The notes under the pieces: model-generated
Told to the model about the DNA's origin: nothing
The model's database searches: none
Seen by the model: only the letters and a program-made list of their open reading frames with translations
Shown here: one piece after another, positions 26,796-35,290 of the stretch
How the letters are laid out: each line of letters opens with the position of its first letter
Numbering within the stretch: the stretch's first letter is position 1
Translations under genes and position numbers: made by a program
Origin: Verrucomicrobiia bacterium
Lineage (GTDB): Bacteria > Verrucomicrobiota > Verrucomicrobiia > Verrucomicrobiales > Akkermansiaceae
Direction of reading: 5' to 3'
Assembly (NCBI GenBank): GCA_030431475.1
Contig: JAUIJD010000018.1
Span: 1 to 64,000 of the forward strand
DNA length: 64,000 nt

Positions 26796-27413
26796 TCAGT
26801 AGCCGCGCCAGAAGAGGAAGGCGCAGGCGAGGACGGCGAGGCCGTAGGCGAGGCCGCCGAGGGAGAGCAGTTGCCAGCGCTTGCCGTTGGTGGTGGCCCA
26901 GGTGACGGCGTCGCGGAAGAGGTAGGGCATGCCGACCCAGTAGAGCGACGCGATGATCAACACGTAGGCGAAGATGGGGACGAGCAGCCGGCTGGTGGGC
27001 TCCTTCAGGAAGGCGGACTCGAGCAGGGGCGCGGCCGCCATCAGGCCGACCAGACCGAGGGCGCGGACCGCGAGGAACTCCTTCACGGCCAGGGCGACGA
27101 GCACGATGGAGACCGGCACCGCGATCTTGAGAAAGGGCTTCATCGCGTTGAACTGGTCGCCGAGATCCATGGCCAGTGCGCTTGCGAGGCCGGGTCCGGG
27201 CTGGGCGACGATGAGCCAGAACCAGATCATGCCGATGCCGAGCAGGACCTGTCCGAGCCGGTCGTTGCGCGGGAAGCGCTTGAGGAAACGCTGGACCTCG
27301 GTGGCCTTGACCAGCATCAGGACGTGCAGGCCGATTAGCCACAGCCCGAGCGCGATGCCGGCGGTGAACAGCGGCAACTTCTCGTAGGCGTGCATTGACT
27401 GTGAGGCATCCAT
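26796..27413 (-). CDS. Integral membrane protein, unknown
   Basis: A 205-residue protein with five to six hydrophobic segments (for example LFTAGIALGLWLIGLHVLML, IGMIWFWLIVAQPGPGLA, IAVPVSIVLVALAVKEF, LLVPIFAYVLIIASLYWVGM, LGGLAYGLAVLACAFLFW). No conserved catalytic motif or family is recognised. I chose the ATG at 27413, just before the first charged and hydrophobic segments. Confidence 0.65.
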   Translation of the reverse strand: MDASQSMHAYEKLPLFTAGIALGLWLIGLHVLMLVKATEVQRFLKRFPRNDRLGQVLLGIGMIWFWLIVAQPGPGLASALAMDLGDQFNAMKPFLKIAVPVSIVLVALAVKEFLAVRALGLVGLMAAAPLLESAFLKEPTSRLLVPIFAYVLIIASLYWVGMPYLFRDAVTWATTNGKRWQLLSLGGLAYGLAVLACAFLFWRGY

Positions 27414-27468
27414 GCGCGGGAGGGGCTTAGGGGAGGGGGCGGAAAATGACAAACGGCAAATGCCGGTG

Positions 27469-27921
27469 TCAGTGGGCGAACGGATCGCCGGGATCGGGGT
27501 GCTGCACGAAGCGAAGGCCGAAGAAGGTGAGCGTCGGCGACAGGGCCAGCGGCAGGAGTACCACGGCGCCATAGATGAAGTAGCGGAGCGTGAAAAACCA
27601 GAAGCAGGCGGCGAGCAGCGCGCTGCAGACCATCAGGAGGCGGGTGGACAGGCGACTGAGTTCCAGCCAGCGGAGAAGAAAGGGGCTGGTCAGGGCGATG
27701 ACCGCCAGCATCAGGAGCCCGCTGACCGCCACCGCGTCCTCGCCGGTCGGGAAGTCGCCGTTCGCGAAGCTCCGGAAAATGTTCGGGAAGATGCTGCGTC
27801 CGTCCTCGCTGACGAACACCGCGAGGAAGCTCAGGGCTCCGAAAATGAGGAGGGTCCGGGCGTGATTGGTGTCGGCGAGACCTTCCGGATCGCTGTCGGG
27901 TCGCGGACTCGGTTCGCTCAC
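27469..27921 (-). CDS. Small integral membrane protein
   Basis: A 150-residue protein from a GTG at 27921, with three to four hydrophobic segments (TLLIFGALSFLAVFV, VSGLLMLAVIALTSPFLL, LLMVCSALLAACFWFF, YGAVVLLPLALSPTL). No family is recognised. The start overlaps the stop of the upstream coiled-coil gene as GTGA, so both are likely translated together. Confidence 0.65.
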   Translation of the reverse strand: MSEPSPRPDSDPEGLADTNHARTLLIFGALSFLAVFVSEDGRSIFPNIFRSFANGDFPTGEDAVAVSGLLMLAVIALTSPFLLRWLELSRLSTRLLMVCSALLAACFWFFTLRYFIYGAVVLLPLALSPTLTFFGLRFVQHPDPGDPFAH

Positions 27922-28802
27922 TTCACCGCCTCGATGGCGTCCTTCAGGGTTTCGAGTTGGGCCTCCTTCAACTGTTCGCGGGCGGCGGTGAAGGCCGCGG
28001 CCTCCTTTTCGTCCAGCAGGTCGCCGAGCCGGGCGCCGAGGTTCTCGCCGGTCTTCGCCCATTCCTCTTCGAAGCGTTCCAGCGCCCCGCCTTCGGCGAT
28101 CGCCTTCATGCCCGCGAGCGAATCCCAGTCGATGGCGCCGGCTTCGCTTCGCGCCTTGTGCATGGCGTCGATGATCGCCAGCTCCTTTTCGAGCTCCAGC
28201 GCCACGCCCTCCTGGTCCATCATCGGCGCCAGCTTGGCGAGCTGTTCGCGGTCCGGCTGCCGCTCGTGGTAGGCGGTGAAGGTGGCGAAGTCCTCCTCGT
28301 CGCCGAGAAATTCACGAACCCGGTCCATGGTCATCGTGTCGATCTCGGTGATGCTTTTCTCGATCGCCGCTCGGTCTTCGGGCAGCGCGTCGAGCCACTG
28401 GCCGGCGAGCTGCTGCTGCTCGAGCTGGCGGGCGAAGAGCAGCTCCTCGAGGTAGGAACGTTCGCGGTTGGTGAGGTTGAGCTCGTAGTGGAGTTGGGAG
28501 TAGGGGCTCTGCGCGACCTCCTGGATGCGTTCCTTGTCGGGAGCCGGATAGCTCTCGGGCACCTGCCGCAGGCCGGGGGCGGGTTCGGGGAGCTCGGCAG
28601 GAGCCGGGGCTTCCTCCGCATCGGGCACCGCCGCGTCCGGAGTGGTCGCCACCGGCGGTTCGGTGGCCGGGGCCTCCTCGGGTGTCGGCAGCGCCCGGAG
28701 GCGGATGATTTCGTCGTTGAGCTGTTTGATGCGGGTTTCCTCGATCACGACCGTGACGAGGACCGCGATGACGACGGCGGAGATGGCGGCGGCAGGTTTC
28801 AT
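27918..28802 (-). CDS. Membrane-anchored helical protein, unknown
   Basis: A 294-residue protein with an N-terminal hydrophobic anchor (AAISAVVIAVLVTVVI) followed by a short coiled coil (EETRIKQLNDEIIRLRAL). A Pro/Ala/Glu-rich linker precedes a long charged helical domain with many Glu, Gln and Leu (for example RSYLEELLFARQLEQQQLAG). It is probably periplasmic. No enzymatic motif is seen. It is coupled by GTGA to the following small membrane protein. Confidence 0.65.
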   Translation of the reverse strand: MKPAAAISAVVIAVLVTVVIEETRIKQLNDEIIRLRALPTPEEAPATEPPVATTPDAAVPDAEEAPAPAELPEPAPGLRQVPESYPAPDKERIQEVAQSPYSQLHYELNLTNRERSYLEELLFARQLEQQQLAGQWLDALPEDRAAIEKSITEIDTMTMDRVREFLGDEEDFATFTAYHERQPDREQLAKLAPMMDQEGVALELEKELAIIDAMHKARSEAGAIDWDSLAGMKAIAEGGALERFEEEWAKTGENLGARLGDLLDEKEAAAFTAAREQLKEAQLETLKDAIEAVK

Positions 28803-28956
28803 GCGGTGGCTTTGGGGTGTGGCGGCATGTTGGAGGGGGAAGTGCCGGGTGAGAAGTGCCGAGTGAGAAGGGGGGGGTGAGCACGGCCTCTCGATTCTCG
28901 ACGCCGCGCAGCCGTGTCTCGGCGGCAGGTGGCCGGATGTGCGGCATCCGGAGCTG

Positions 28957-29082
28957 TAGGCGTGGCGCTTGTCGAAGTGCCACGAGCAGGGCGGGTGGCT
29001 TCCGGTCGCACCGTTCCAAGGGTTGTGCAAGCGGCTGAAAGCCGCCGACCCGGCTCATGGCGCTCGCAGAGCGCCACGCCTA
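28957..29082. repeat. Inverted pair of TAGGCGTGGCGCT-type REP-like hairpins
   Basis: The left arm (28957-28986) reads TAGGCGTGGCGCTT then GTCG then AAGTGCCAC. The right arm (29054-29082) is its inverted relative with a different but pairing stem (GGCGCTC/GAGCGCC). The right arm contains the TAG stop codon of miaB (29080-29082), so the repeat and the coding sequence overlap. The 67 bp between arms holds nothing recognised. Confidence 0.75.
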
Positions 29083-30450
29083 GACCACCTCTCCGTAGAG
29101 CGTGAAGCCGGTGGTTTCCTCGACGCGGACGTCGACGAGCTGGCCGGTGAGCTTGTGTGGGTCGCCCTCGAAGATGAGGATCTTGTTCTGGCTGGTGCGG
29201 CCGCTGAGACGCGCCTTGTTGGTCTTGCTCGGACCCTCGCAGAGCACGGTCTGCACGCTGCCGACCATCGCTTCGTTTTTGGCGACGGCGTATTTGTTGA
29301 CCACCTCGAGCAGGCGTTGGTTGCGCTCTTCCTTCACCCGCTCGGGAAGTTGCTCGTCCATCTCGGCGGCGGGGGTGTCCTTGCGCTTCGAGTAGCGGAA
29401 GACGAAGGCGTTGTCGAAACGCAGCTGCTCGCAGGTGTCGACGGTGGCCTGGAAGTCCTCTTCGGTCTCGCCGGGGAAGCCGACGATGATGTCGGTGGTG
29501 ATGGCGAGGTCCTCGCGGGCGCCGCGCATCTTTTCGCAGATCTCGACGAACTTGGCGTGCTTGTACGGCCGGCGCATGGCGCGCAGGATGCGGTCGCTGC
29601 CGCTCTGCATCGGGAAGTGGATGTGCGAGCAGAGCTTGGGAAGATAGGTGAAGGCGGCGACGAGGTCGTCGCGGTAGCCGATCGGGTGCGGCGAGGTGAA
29701 GCGGATACGCCGGATGCCCTCGACCTCGTGCACGGCCTCGAGGAGTTGGACGAAGGGCGACTTGCCGCCGACCTTGTCGAACTCGGTGCGGCCGTAGAGG
29801 TTGACGATCTGGCCGAGGAGGGTGACTTCGCGCACGCCATGGTCGGCGAGGCGTTTCACCTCCTCGACGATCTCGGGGATCGGGCGGCCGCGTTCCTTGC
29901 CGCGGGTGTCGGGCACGATGCAGAAGGAGCAACGCATGTTGCAGCCCTGCATGATGGAGACGAATGCGGTGGCCTGGTGCTCCTGCGGGACATGGTCGCG
30001 GATGGTGTTCTGCGAGTCCTTCTCCTCGTCGATGTCGCACACGTTGTCGCCGATCAATGACAGCGCGGGGTCGTCCATGCGGCGCTCGAGACGGCGGGAA
30101 AGGATGCCGTCCACGTAGTCGAAGACCTTGTGATACTTCTGCGTGCCGACGACGACGTCGAGGTGCGGGACGCGCTCGAAGAGTTCCTCACCGCGCGACT
30201 GGGCCATGCAGCCCATGAAGCCGTAAACGACATGGGGGCGGGTTTCGCGGTAGGTGCCCATCATGCCCATCTTGCCGAGCGCCTTCTGCTCCGCCTGGTC
30301 GCGGACCGAGCAGGTGTTGACCAGGATGGCGTCGGCCTCGGTCTCCTCGGAGGTCACGGTGTAGCCGCCCTCCTGGAACATCCGGGCGACCTGCTCGGAG
30401 TCCCGCGAGTTCATCTGGCAACCGTAGGTGCGGATGTGGACCTTGGGCAT
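29080..30450 (-). CDS. miaB: tRNA-2-methylthio-N6-dimethylallyladenosine synthase
   Basis: A 456-residue methylthiotransferase. The N-terminal UPF0004 domain has three Fe-S cysteines (YGCQMNSRDSE, NTCSVRDQAEQKA, GCMAQ). The radical SAM core follows with CNMRCSFC near residues 168-175, then a C-terminal TRAM domain that ends the chain. It inserts a methylthio group at A37 of tRNAs reading UNN codons. The ATG at 30450 starts the conserved PKVHIRTYGCQMNS. The last codon lies in a hairpin repeat. Confidence 0.96.
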   Translation of the reverse strand: MPKVHIRTYGCQMNSRDSEQVARMFQEGGYTVTSEETEADAILVNTCSVRDQAEQKALGKMGMMGTYRETRPHVVYGFMGCMAQSRGEELFERVPHLDVVVGTQKYHKVFDYVDGILSRRLERRMDDPALSLIGDNVCDIDEEKDSQNTIRDHVPQEHQATAFVSIMQGCNMRCSFCIVPDTRGKERGRPIPEIVEEVKRLADHGVREVTLLGQIVNLYGRTEFDKVGGKSPFVQLLEAVHEVEGIRRIRFTSPHPIGYRDDLVAAFTYLPKLCSHIHFPMQSGSDRILRAMRRPYKHAKFVEICEKMRGAREDLAITTDIIVGFPGETEEDFQATVDTCEQLRFDNAFVFRYSKRKDTPAAEMDEQLPERVKEERNQRLLEVVNKYAVAKNEAMVGSVQTVLCEGPSKTNKARLSGRTSQNKILIFEGDPHKLTGQLVDVRVEETTGFTLYGEVV

Positions 30451-30539
30451 CGGGGCGCAAAGACCTACCCGCGACGCGCTGATGTTCAATGGCAAAAACT
30501 CGGGGTTGACGGTCCTGCGAAGGAGGTCGATGGCGTGCC

Positions 30540-31337
30540 ATGAAGGAGATTCTCGCGATTCTTCCCCTGCTGGGCCTCGTTTCCTGTTCTTCCCTGATGG
30601 TGCCTGGTGAGGCCCCCGCGGTGGGCGGCGGCGAGTCGGCCCGGGCCGTGCTGGAAGCGTCCGCCGACGCCACCGGCGACCCGTGGAAGACGTATCGGAA
30701 GGTGACGGTCGGCTACGACGGCGAGTGGACCGGGGTGGTGAAGCGTCTCCAACCGGATCTGGTGGATGCGGCCTTCCGCAAGTCCTCGACCGAGGTCTAC
30801 GACACCCGACGGGAGACCGTCGATCAGCTCCACACCGGCCCCGGGGGCCGGAAGTCGGTGGAGCGGACGCGATCGGATGTGGTGGTCGCCTACAACGGTG
30901 AGCGGATCGGCAAGGAGTCCCGCCGCGACGCCTCGGCGTTGGTGGCCGACGCCTACACCGCTTTTCTTTTCGGCCCCTCGTGGCTGCTGCGGAAAGGGGA
31001 ATCGCTGGAACGGGTCGGCCCGCAGACCGTCGAGGGGGAGATCTGCGACGGCGTGCAGGGGAAGCTGCGGCCGGGCTTCGGTTTCTCGGAGGAGGACCGT
31101 TTCATCGCGTGGATCGGGCGCGAGAGTCGCCTGCTGCGGCGGCTGCAGTTCACCATCGACGGTCTGGCCAGCACCCGTGGAGCGGATGTGGACGTCACCT
31201 TCCTCGACCACTGGAAAGCAAGCGACGGATCGGTGTGGCCCGGGCGTTTCGTCGAGTGGGTGCACCGCCCCGTCCACGTCAAGGCGCACGACTGGCGCCT
31301 GGAGTCGCTGGAGGTGGATGGACGGACGTTGAGGTAG
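30540..31337 (+). CDS. Lipoprotein of unknown function
   Basis: A 265-residue lipoprotein with a clear lipobox (ILPLLGLVSC, lipidated Cys16). The mature part resembles LolA/LolB-like or DUF-type beta-barrel lipoproteins in its alternating strands (KVTVGYDGEWTGVVKRL, VDVTFLDHWKASDGSVWPG), but I cannot assign a family. It diverges from miaB by 89 bp. Confidence 0.65.
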   Translation: MKEILAILPLLGLVSCSSLMVPGEAPAVGGGESARAVLEASADATGDPWKTYRKVTVGYDGEWTGVVKRLQPDLVDAAFRKSSTEVYDTRRETVDQLHTGPGGRKSVERTRSDVVVAYNGERIGKESRRDASALVADAYTAFLFGPSWLLRKGESLERVGPQTVEGEICDGVQGKLRPGFGFSEEDRFIAWIGRESRLLRRLQFTIDGLASTRGADVDVTFLDHWKASDGSVWPGRFVEWVHRPVHVKAHDWRLESLEVDGRTLR

Positions 31338-31353
31338 CGGGGGGAAGTCCGCG

Positions 31354-31725
31354 TCAGCAGCAGTCGATTCCGGACATGCCGGGGATGGCCACGACCGCCT
31401 GCACGGCCCAGAAATAAAAGATGGCGAGGGCGGCGAGGAGCAGGGCGCCGGTCGCGATCGTGAACCGGCGGGTCGCCCACCACAGGTCCGAACGCTCGGC
31501 GACGAGGGTCAGGATGGTCCACGAAAGCGGCATCGCGAGCAGGCTGAGGCCGAAGTAGCGGACGAACTGGAGGACGGCCACGGAGCTCCGGGGTGCGATC
31601 GTCACCTGGTCGAGCATCACCTTGGTCATGGCTCCGACCAGCAGGGTTCCGCCGAGGATCAGGGCGCAGTGGAGGGTCACCAGCACGCACTGGGCGCGGT
31701 GTTCGTAGCGAAATTCCGCGAGCAT
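31354..31725 (-). CDS. Small membrane protein with C-terminal CC
   Basis: A 123-residue protein with three hydrophobic segments (CVLVTLHCALILGGTLLVGA, FGLSLLAMPLSWTILTLVA, IATGALLLAALAIFYFW). It ends GMSGIDCC. No family is recognised. The ATG at 31725 begins LAEFRYEHRAQC; a longer upstream frame lacks features. Confidence 0.6.
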   Translation of the reverse strand: MLAEFRYEHRAQCVLVTLHCALILGGTLLVGAMTKVMLDQVTIAPRSSVAVLQFVRYFGLSLLAMPLSWTILTLVAERSDLWWATRRFTIATGALLLAALAIFYFWAVQAVVAIPGMSGIDCC

Positions 31726-31840
31726 GGGGGAGGGGGTAGCATGAATGGTCGGAAATGGCGAGCTCCCGGAAGGTGCCGCCCGACGGCCGGCCCGCGCCAC
31801 GGGCTTGCATGGTCGGGCCTGTGTGCCGATGCTCCGCCGC

Positions 31841-33061
31841 ATGTTCGATTTTCTCAGGCCCCGCTGGAAAAAGGAGGCGCGGCATCTGGTCAAGGGCGCG
31901 AAGAAATACGTCCACTACAAGCGCGACCTGCTCGACGACGGGCGGATCGCGGAGATTGAGTCGCGCCGCGACGACCTCCGCAACTCGCTGAAGAGCGGCG
32001 ACCGGAAGGCGGTCGAGGAGGCGGGCAAGCAGCTCCGGGCGACCTGTGAGAAGGCGCTGCCCCGCGCCCCGCAGCAGACGTGGTGGGAGGAAAACGTGGA
32101 GGTGATGTTCGTGGCGCTGGTGATCGCGCTGGGCCTGCGGGCCTACGTCCTGCAGCCGTTCCGGATTCCGACCGGATCGATGCAGCCGACCCTCAACGGC
32201 ATCGTGATCGTCGACAAGGGCCAGGACTTCAAGGCGCCGTGGATCGGCAAGCAGGCCTTCGACTGGCTGTGGAGCGGAACGAGCTACAAGAACATCGTCG
32301 CCGATCGCGACAAACGGGTGGTGGATATGAAGGACGCCTCGTGGTTCCTCTTCACCCGGACCAAGGTGATGTTCGACGACGGCAGCGTGCTGAAGGTGCC
32401 GGCGGCGGCGGGGGAGGTTTCGAACCAGTTCCTGGTCGACTCCAACGGCGACGGACGGCCCGAGGGCCGGAGCTTCCGTGAGGGGGAGCCCATCCTCCGG
32501 GGCACGATCACGACCGGGGACCTGGTGCTCGTCGACAAGGTGTCGTATCACTTCCGCAAGCCGAACCGGGGCGAGGTCTTCGTCTTCGACACCCGCGGCC
32601 TGAATACCTACGGCGAGGCGAGCGGCAAGCTCGGCGGGCAGTCCGGCGGGTCGCATTATATCAAGCGCCTCTGCGGGGTGCCCGGCGACGAACTCCAGAT
32701 CGACGAGCCCCAGCTCTACGTGAACGGCCGGATCGCCGACGAACCGGGCATCGTCCGGGTGATGAAACGGGAGGGCGAGTATGCCGAGTATCCCAGCGGC
32801 GAGCCGCGGCCGGGCTATCTGTTGGCGGATGCGCGCCAACGCTCGAAGTACCCCCGCGGTCCGTTGTTCGAGGCGGACGATGTGTTTGAGCTGAAGGACC
32901 CCGAGCGGGTGGGCATGCGCGAGTATGCGGCGCTGGGCGACAACACCGCGAACTCGCTCGACTCCCGCTACTGGGGGGCGGTCCACGAGTTCAATCTCTC
33001 GGGTCCCGGCTGGTTCTCGCTGTGGCCGTTCGGGTCGGGCCACTGGGGCTTCATCAAGTGA
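31841..33061 (+). CDS. lepB: Signal peptidase I, extended
   Basis: A 406-residue type I signal peptidase (ATG at 31841; ATG at 31829 also possible). A charged helical N-terminal part is followed by one membrane helix (VMFVALVIALGLRAYVL), the nucleophile Ser113 in GSMQPT, the general base Lys275 in YIKRLCGVPGDEL, and box E GDNTANSLDSRYWG. About 110 residues are inserted between the Ser box and GDLVLVDK, giving a chain longer than the 250-320 residues usual in Proteobacteria. It removes signal peptides from the exported proteins that are abundant in this window. Confidence 0.93.
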   Translation: MFDFLRPRWKKEARHLVKGAKKYVHYKRDLLDDGRIAEIESRRDDLRNSLKSGDRKAVEEAGKQLRATCEKALPRAPQQTWWEENVEVMFVALVIALGLRAYVLQPFRIPTGSMQPTLNGIVIVDKGQDFKAPWIGKQAFDWLWSGTSYKNIVADRDKRVVDMKDASWFLFTRTKVMFDDGSVLKVPAAAGEVSNQFLVDSNGDGRPEGRSFREGEPILRGTITTGDLVLVDKVSYHFRKPNRGEVFVFDTRGLNTYGEASGKLGGQSGGSHYIKRLCGVPGDELQIDEPQLYVNGRIADEPGIVRVMKREGEYAEYPSGEPRPGYLLADARQRSKYPRGPLFEADDVFELKDPERVGMREYAALGDNTANSLDSRYWGAVHEFNLSGPGWFSLWPFGSGHWGFIK

Positions 33062-33070
33062 GGCCTGCCG

Positions 33071-33910
33071 ATGACCGACGCTGCGAAGATCACCCTGCGG
33101 GCGCGGTCGAACCTTGCGTTCGCCCTGCCCATCCTGCCGAAGGACCGTCGCGACGACGCGGTGATTTTCTACGCCTTCTGCCGCGTGGTCGATGATCTCG
33201 CGGACGACCTGACCCGCCCGCTCGAGGAGCGCGAGGAAGGCTTGTTGGCGTGGGAATCGGGGCTGCGTGACGGCTTCGAGGATCCCGATCCCCTGCAGCG
33301 GGACGTGATGGGTCTGATCGAGCGGCGGGACATTCCGGTGGGTTTGATGGTCGCGGTGGTCGATGGCTGCCTGATGGATCTGCGCCCGCAGCGTTTCGGC
33401 ACCTGGGACGACCTTTCCGAGTATACCTGGAAGGTGGCGTGCGCGGTCGGCCTGGTGGCGATGAGGATTTTCGGCGCGAGGGATCCCGCCACCGAGCGCT
33501 ACGCGGTGGCACTGGGCCACGCCCTGCAGCTGACCAACATCATCCGCGACGTGGACGAGGACCTGGCCAATGGAGGGAGAATCTATCTCCCCCTGGCGGA
33601 CCTGCACCGGTTCCAGTACACCGAGCGCGATCTGATCGGACGCGTTCACGACGGACGGTTCCTCGCGCTGATGAACTACGAGTGCGAGCGGGCGGAGATG
33701 TTCTACGCCGAGGCGCGCAACATGCTGCCGCAAGGGGACCGGCGGGCGATGCTCGCGGCCGAGGTGATGCGCGGGATTTACCGGCGCCTGCTCGACAAGA
33801 TGAAGGCGGACCAGTTCCAGGTGTTCGGGAAGCGCTACAGTCTGTCGAAGGCGGCGAAGGCCTTTGTTTTTGGAAAGCACCTGTTGAAAGCGCGCATGAG
33901 GGGTGAATAG
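33071..33910 (+). CDS. Squalene/phytoene synthase family (HpnD/CrtB-like)
   Basis: A 279-residue trans-isoprenyl diphosphate synthase. The two Asp-rich motifs are RVVDDLADD near residue 40 and LTNIIRDVDEDLANG near residue 155; YLP follows as in the family. It joins two C15 units (presqualene diphosphate, hopanoid route) or two C20 units (phytoene). Sequence alone does not decide, and no partner hpnC/E or crt genes are present. It starts 10 bp after lepB and may share its transcript. Confidence 0.85.
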   Translation: MTDAAKITLRARSNLAFALPILPKDRRDDAVIFYAFCRVVDDLADDLTRPLEEREEGLLAWESGLRDGFEDPDPLQRDVMGLIERRDIPVGLMVAVVDGCLMDLRPQRFGTWDDLSEYTWKVACAVGLVAMRIFGARDPATERYAVALGHALQLTNIIRDVDEDLANGGRIYLPLADLHRFQYTERDLIGRVHDGRFLALMNYECERAEMFYAEARNMLPQGDRRAMLAAEVMRGIYRRLLDKMKADQFQVFGKRYSLSKAAKAFVFGKHLLKARMRGE

Positions 33911-33935
33911 TTTCCGCCAACAACCGTTTCACTCC

Positions 33936-34376
33936 ATGATGAAGAAAATCGGAATTGGGATGCTTTCGCTTGCCGTGCTCGGCTCCGTCTCCTGCACCTC
34001 CTACCAGCAGCAGGGCGCGCTGATCGGGGGCCTGGCGGGGGCCGGACTGGGTGCCGCCTTCGGCGATGATCACCAGGATGTGGTCGCGGGGGCGGCCGTG
34101 GGGGCCGGGCTCGGCGCTGCCGGAGCCGCGGTGCATGAAAACTCGGTGCGCCAGCGGAACTACGGACGCTACGGCATCCCGCCCGAGCAGCAGGGCCAGC
34201 CGCGGTCACAAGCCCCGGCCCCGCGAGCGGAAGACTACCCGACCGCGCAGCGGACGACCGTGCCCGGCGAGGTGCTGAGTCCCTATCCTCCCCACAACCG
34301 GATCGACGTCTCCGGCTACCGCAGCGGCCAGATGGTGAAGGATCCCAAGACCGGCGAGATCTTCCGGGTTCCCTGA
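33936..34376 (+). CDS. Glycine-zipper lipoprotein
   Basis: A 146-residue lipoprotein with lipobox VLGSVSC. The segment GALIGGLAGAGLGAAFGDD and a second GAAVGAGLGAAGAA form two glycine-zipper (YMGG/OmpA-like) helices separated by an acidic loop. The C-terminal tail is Pro/Gln/Arg-rich and ends DPKTGEIFRVP. Such proteins line the outer-membrane or periplasmic face. The function is unknown. Confidence 0.75.
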   Translation: MMKKIGIGMLSLAVLGSVSCTSYQQQGALIGGLAGAGLGAAFGDDHQDVVAGAAVGAGLGAAGAAVHENSVRQRNYGRYGIPPEQQGQPRSQAPAPRAEDYPTAQRTTVPGEVLSPYPPHNRIDVSGYRSGQMVKDPKTGEIFRVP

Positions 34377-34429
34377 GGCACGGCGTTTGAAGCTTGGAGC
34401 TCCGAGCCGGTGAGGCCTAGGCTCCGCGC

Positions 34430-35215
34430 ATGTCCACGACGCGTCCCGATGGCCGGCCGGCCGATCAGCTCCGCCCCGTTTCCTTCGCGCCAGGTGTGGC
34501 GCCTCATGCCGATGGTTCGGTGCTGGTTTCCTTCGGAAACACCAAGGTGATCTGCGCGGCGACGGTGCAGGAGGATGTGCCGCGCTGGATGAAGCAGCAG
34601 AAGGTCGTGGGTGGATGGCTGACCGCCGAGTATTCGATGCTCCCGTATTCGACCCATGAGCGGAAGTCGCGCGACATCTCGCGCGGCAAGCTCGACGGAC
34701 GGTCGTCGGAGATCCAGCGCCTGATCGGTCGCTCGCTGCGGGCGGTCACCGACCTCTCGAAGCTCGGCCAGCGGACCATCTGGGTGGACTGTGACGTGCT
34801 CCAGGCCGACGGCGGTACGCGTACCGCCTCGATCACCGGCGGCTGCGTCGCGCTGGCGATCGCGCTCAATCGGTTGATGGGTGCGGGCAAGCTGAAGGAC
34901 TTCCCGCTGAAGCAACTGGTGTCGGCGATTTCGACCGGCGTGTACGAGGGGGAGCCGGTGCTCGACCTCAACTACCCCGAGGACAAGGCGGCGTCGGTGG
35001 ACTTCAACGTGGTGATGACCGAGCGCGGCGAGTTCGTCGAGGTGCAGGGCAGCGGCGAGGAGGCCGTCTTCACCGGTGACGAGATGGCGAAGATGCTGGA
35101 CCTCGCGAAGAAGGGGTCGGACGAGCTCGTGACCCTGCAGAAGGCCGCGATCCTCGAGGCCGACCGACCGGAAGGGCCGGCCCTGGCCGACCTGGCCTCG
35201 GCGTTTTCGAAGTAG
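34430..35215 (+). CDS. rph: Ribonuclease PH
   Basis: A 261-residue phosphorolytic 3'-5' exoribonuclease that trims tRNA 3' ends. The family pattern is complete: RPDGRPADQLRPVSF, GNTKVICAATVQEDVP, the RNase PH signature MLPYSTHERKSRDISRGK, DCDVLQADGGTRTASITGG (phosphate and substrate binding), and ISTGVYEGEPVLDLNY. The C-terminal part is slightly longer than the usual 238-255 residues. It ends two bases before an inverted hairpin repeat that may terminate it. Confidence 0.97.
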   Translation: MSTTRPDGRPADQLRPVSFAPGVAPHADGSVLVSFGNTKVICAATVQEDVPRWMKQQKVVGGWLTAEYSMLPYSTHERKSRDISRGKLDGRSSEIQRLIGRSLRAVTDLSKLGQRTIWVDCDVLQADGGTRTASITGGCVALAIALNRLMGAGKLKDFPLKQLVSAISTGVYEGEPVLDLNYPEDKAASVDFNVVMTERGEFVEVQGSGEEAVFTGDEMAKMLDLAKKGSDELVTLQKAAILEADRPEGPALADLASAFSK

Positions 35216-35216
35216 C

Positions 35217-35286
35217 GAGGAGCGCCGATTATGAAATCGGCATTGAGCCGGACCGGTGGGGTGCCGATTTCATAATCGGCGCTCCT
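35217..35286. repeat. Inverted GGAGCGCC-type hairpin pair between convergent genes
   Basis: Perfect 26-bp inverted arms (35217-35242 and 35261-35286) start with GAGGAGCGCC and contain the GCCGATT/AATCGGC hairpin. The 18-bp centre is short. The element fills the space between the stops of rph and serS, so it could act as a bidirectional terminator; it lacks a T-run. It matches the element at 26664-26788. Confidence 0.85.
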
Positions 35287-35290
35287 CACG

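Noticed and set aside
35217-35286. A true intrinsic terminator
   Set aside because: The hairpins are strong but there is no T-run on either strand, and the same element occurs elsewhere between same-strand genes. I list it as a repeat that may also terminate.
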